Assembly: GCA_022360315.1 (NCBI GenBank)
Contig: JAKSDA010000035.1
Location: forward strand, 1 to 64,000
Length of the DNA: 64,000 nt
Source: Pseudomonadota bacterium
Lineage (GTDB): Bacteria; Myxococcota_A; Polyangia; Haliangiales; Haliangiaceae
Direction: 5' to 3'
The translations under genes were made by a program, and so were the position numbers. Positions 63,001 through 64,000 of this stretch are shown here, piece after piece. Below the pieces are notes generated by a model, which did not search any database, was not told where the DNA came from, and saw nothing but the letters and a program-made list of their open reading frames with translations. How positions within the stretch are numbered: the stretch's first letter is position 1; the number at the start of each line of letters is the position of its first letter.

Positions 63001-63831
63001 GACAACCTTCAGAGGGCGAGGTTGCGTGACCAGCAGGGCGTGCCGATCAGCCAGCACATCCTCCAGGCCGAGCCCACGCTCACCGAAGCCATGACCGTGC
63101 ACGATCCCGGACGCGCTGTACTTGCCTTCCTGGACGCCGAGCCTCAGTGGCGTGAGCTGCACAAAGCCCTCGAAGCCCTGCACGCATTCTTGGACGACAA
63201 TCGGCAAGACCAGCTGGCAGCCGCGCGCCAGCTCATGGACCTGGCCGAGCATCATCCCCTGCCCGAGAGCGATCCCAATGCGGCTGCATTTGCACAGGCG
63301 TGCAACGATATGCAGACCTTCATCGAGCAGCGTACAGTGGTCGAGCGCTGGCGCGATATGCGGACTAGCATCGAGCAGGCGTTCAACGCCTATCGCAGGG
63401 CCTACGAGCAAGCCTACGACGGCGTGCGCGAGCAAGCCGATGGCGTTCGAGCCGCCATCGAGCAAGGCGCGGCCTACGCCGCGGCACCCGCCGGGGATCG
63501 CGATGCCGTGGTCGAAGGACTCTTCGGTCCGAACCGGGCCTGTCACTATCCGGCAGTGCAGGTATCCTCACTGTATGCACTCCTCGATGCCGCCCGGCGC
63601 CGTAGCCTTACCCAGCTCGAGCAAGCTCGTGTGGCCTTGCCTGCATACCGGGCACAAGTGGAAGCTGAACTTCACACGCTGATCCAGCCAGAGGATCCCG
63701 CCGAGAAACGTTTCACCTGGCGGGCGAGCACACTCGTAGGCCGGCGATTTACCACCGAGGACCAGGTCGAAAAGCTGGCTGAGGAACTCAAGGCCAGGAT
63801 TCGCGACGGCTTTGTGGTAGTCGTGGAGTAG
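60070..63831 (+). CDS. brxC: BREX phage-defence P-loop protein BrxC/PglY (1253 aa)
   Basis: A very large ATPase of BREX systems. MTRIRDLIRRDIGVKVEGVV KVFDR then EYVVTDSIERELASILDTFT matches the BrxC/PglY N-terminus. The Walker A is GFFGSGKSHF (75-84). A Walker B-like HLVFVIDEMGAF lies at ~280, and RLNARFDLRPHLIS and STERAFIDCYPFLPHQIRLA are also BrxC-like. The rest is long and helical. BrxC acts with the PglX methylase to mark host DNA and block phage replication. ATG 60070 follows AGGAGGG; a 78-base upstream extension is possible. It is followed 12 bases later by the next operon gene. Confidence 0.92.
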   Translation: MTRIRDLIRRDIGVKVEGVVKVFDRASLASEIREYVVTDSIERELASILDTFTKSSDVLRRGGKGRDAMGIWVSGFFGSGKSHFAKVLGHLLQDETLNPGSSSAGERCIEVFSRHLSETPRGKNVRRRLQEVSHTTRVRTIAFEINSRKSLTNPNSVGEIVLSEFYRSLGLSENLTIARFERQLIKRGLYERLTEVYRNTFGTRWDSDQGRDDWTTVRARLARILPEVDPGEYPDAKTAKRALSDLFTMETITAESIADELIAWTDAQPTDGGKVQHLVFVIDEMGAFISDSTDKISELNSLAEMLGNKGKGKVWLIVTSQQDLERVVDRTSFQPALVGRLNARFDLRPHLISDQIDKVVCERILKKHPSEEKALSQLYREREGHIATLSDIKAGRHLGTSTERAFIDCYPFLPHQIRLAQDILESLSGFRVSGRVRSMISVIMDSLQEVADREIGTVVGFDQIFRAVEGDLESQEYLGASGVRAIHEADKHVPGPPIAPSRVLGVLWLIQQITWVPRVPETLAKLLVHDLSTDLPALREQVTETLQLLQNPGLLQDPGADRKIGVYVSLDEATGEWKYLNERERTIEQAIQDMVRPGGPRSISLATVRRRSQEMCKIDVLSKKKLASFTVGHGKTDLPFAFSVTLDGETIDSSAELEVRFFSPLAPGRMREQAEIRRHNQASGAKGKVVWWIAQTSKKLESRLKRYEALVKVTSDKRFTADRCKDTRDALAEKRKERDDLRGALCRDIERQFLHGTLYYGRQQVDLDGSANLLQPLSAALTSVIPNIYPRFAIADRHVDLAKQLKALFNPATKSLHEVAPDLDLFDTQGSLQRESALVGQVLEVIRDLTDEGDDATGAVLLDARDRRGFRGFARPPFGWPGQLVRLVVAACFRGGAVYLERQSAGGVTPIYGFAGSTDLFKITAFKRLYIREAGVGPTIDQLKQANRALIAMGVTGTAESSNAIADAVRKLGRELRDNLQRARLRDQQGVPISQHILQAEPTLTEAMTVHDPGRAVLAFLDAEPQWRELHKALEALHAFLDDNRQDQLAAARQLMDLAEHHPLPESDPNAAAFAQACNDMQTFIEQRTVVERWRDMRTSIEQAFNAYRRAYEQAYDGVREQADGVRAAIEQGAAYAAAPAGDRDAVVEGLFGPNRACHYPAVQVSSLYALLDAARRRSLTQLEQARVALPAYRAQVEAELHTLIQPEDPAEKRFTWRASTLVGRRFTTEDQVEKLAEELKARIRDGFVVVVE

Positions 63832-63843
63832 TACGAGGCAACG

Positions 63844-64000
63844 GTGACCGAGACCACCACCACATCCGAAAACGAGCCGGTCACCGCTGCGGCTGGGCTC
63901 ACCGACGCGCACAAAAAAGCGGTCCGGGACTGGGTGCCCAAGCTGCGCGAGCTACTCGAAGACGAGTTTGCAGCCCAGCTCGACCGCCTGGGCCTGCAGC
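63844..64000 (+). CDS. N-terminal fragment of next BREX gene, possibly PglX (3' cut by window)
   Basis: GTG 63844 with GAGG a few bases upstream. Fifty-two codons are visible, containing GLTDAHKKAVRDWVPKLREL LEDEF then AAQLDRLGLQ. This is the kind of N-terminal lead that precedes the PglX/BrxX adenine methyltransferase, but no catalytic motif (NPPY) is in view. The neighbour order brxC then methylase fits BREX. Identity is inference. Confidence 0.5.
   Translation, partial: MTETTTTSENEPVTAAAGLTDAHKKAVRDWVPKLRELLEDEFAAQLDRLGLQ

Overview
The window is about 64 kb of high-GC bacterial chromosome. Gene content points to a myxobacterium-like member of the Myxococcota, and this is an inference from families rather than a taxonomic test. 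The supporting families are a Ser/Thr kinase fused to a cyclase-like domain, an AAA ATPase and a TPR region; zinc-ribbon/FHA scaffold proteins; an orphan TatT-family lipoprotein; PilZ proteins; an ECF42-type sigma factor with its DGPF partner; and very large TPR/HEAT proteins. No rRNA, tRNA or CRISPR array was recognised.

Layout. 1-5.3 kb is accessory and scarred: the 3' end of a parallel beta-helix protein, a short relic of a group II intron reverse transcriptase, a solute-binding protein with an unusual N-terminal extension, a decayed serine recombinase, and a DUF4157 protein with 16-residue repeats that looks like cargo of an extracellular contractile injection system (eCIS). 5.4-14.2 kb holds DUF58/MoxR, the DGPF/ECF42 sigma pair, enolase and a PilT-like ATPase with a duplicated N-terminal domain.

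14.3-22.6 kb is a one-strand carotenoid cluster, transcribed crtY-crtE-crtI-crtB, then an unassigned polytopic membrane protein, a GyrI-like lipoprotein, a CrtX-like glycosyltransferase and an RmlC-like sugar epimerase. The logic is GGPP, phytoene, lycopene, a cyclised carotene, then a sugar-decorated carotenoid. No CrtZ is visible, so the unassigned membrane protein is the best local candidate for the missing oxygenation step.

22.8-36.9 kb carries the TatT protein, the kinase/cyclase/ATPase/TPR regulator, a TPR protein, a copper-type P-ATPase, small regulators (XRE, ribbon-helix-helix, DksA-like) and a hydrolase, separated by several gene-poor stretches. 37.2-39.5 kb is a Rieske/cytochrome b pair in which cytochrome b is fused to two c-type haem motifs. 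39.8-58.7 kb is mostly envelope, signalling and housekeeping: a YXWGXW-type lipoprotein, a porin, YchJ, a LysR/aldolase divergent pair, two FHA proteins, a 1372-residue TPR/HEAT protein, PilZ and SpoA proteins, a divergent GT5-like protein, FmdB, FolD, a PilZ/receiver protein and ParAB.

58.9-64.0 kb opens a defence island: an IS1380-like transposase relic, a DUF4384-like protein, BrxC/PglY, and the first 52 codons of the next gene, possibly PglX. The most interesting candidates are this BREX-like locus (cut by the window edge), the carotenoid operon with its unassigned enzyme, and the eCIS-type cargo protein.
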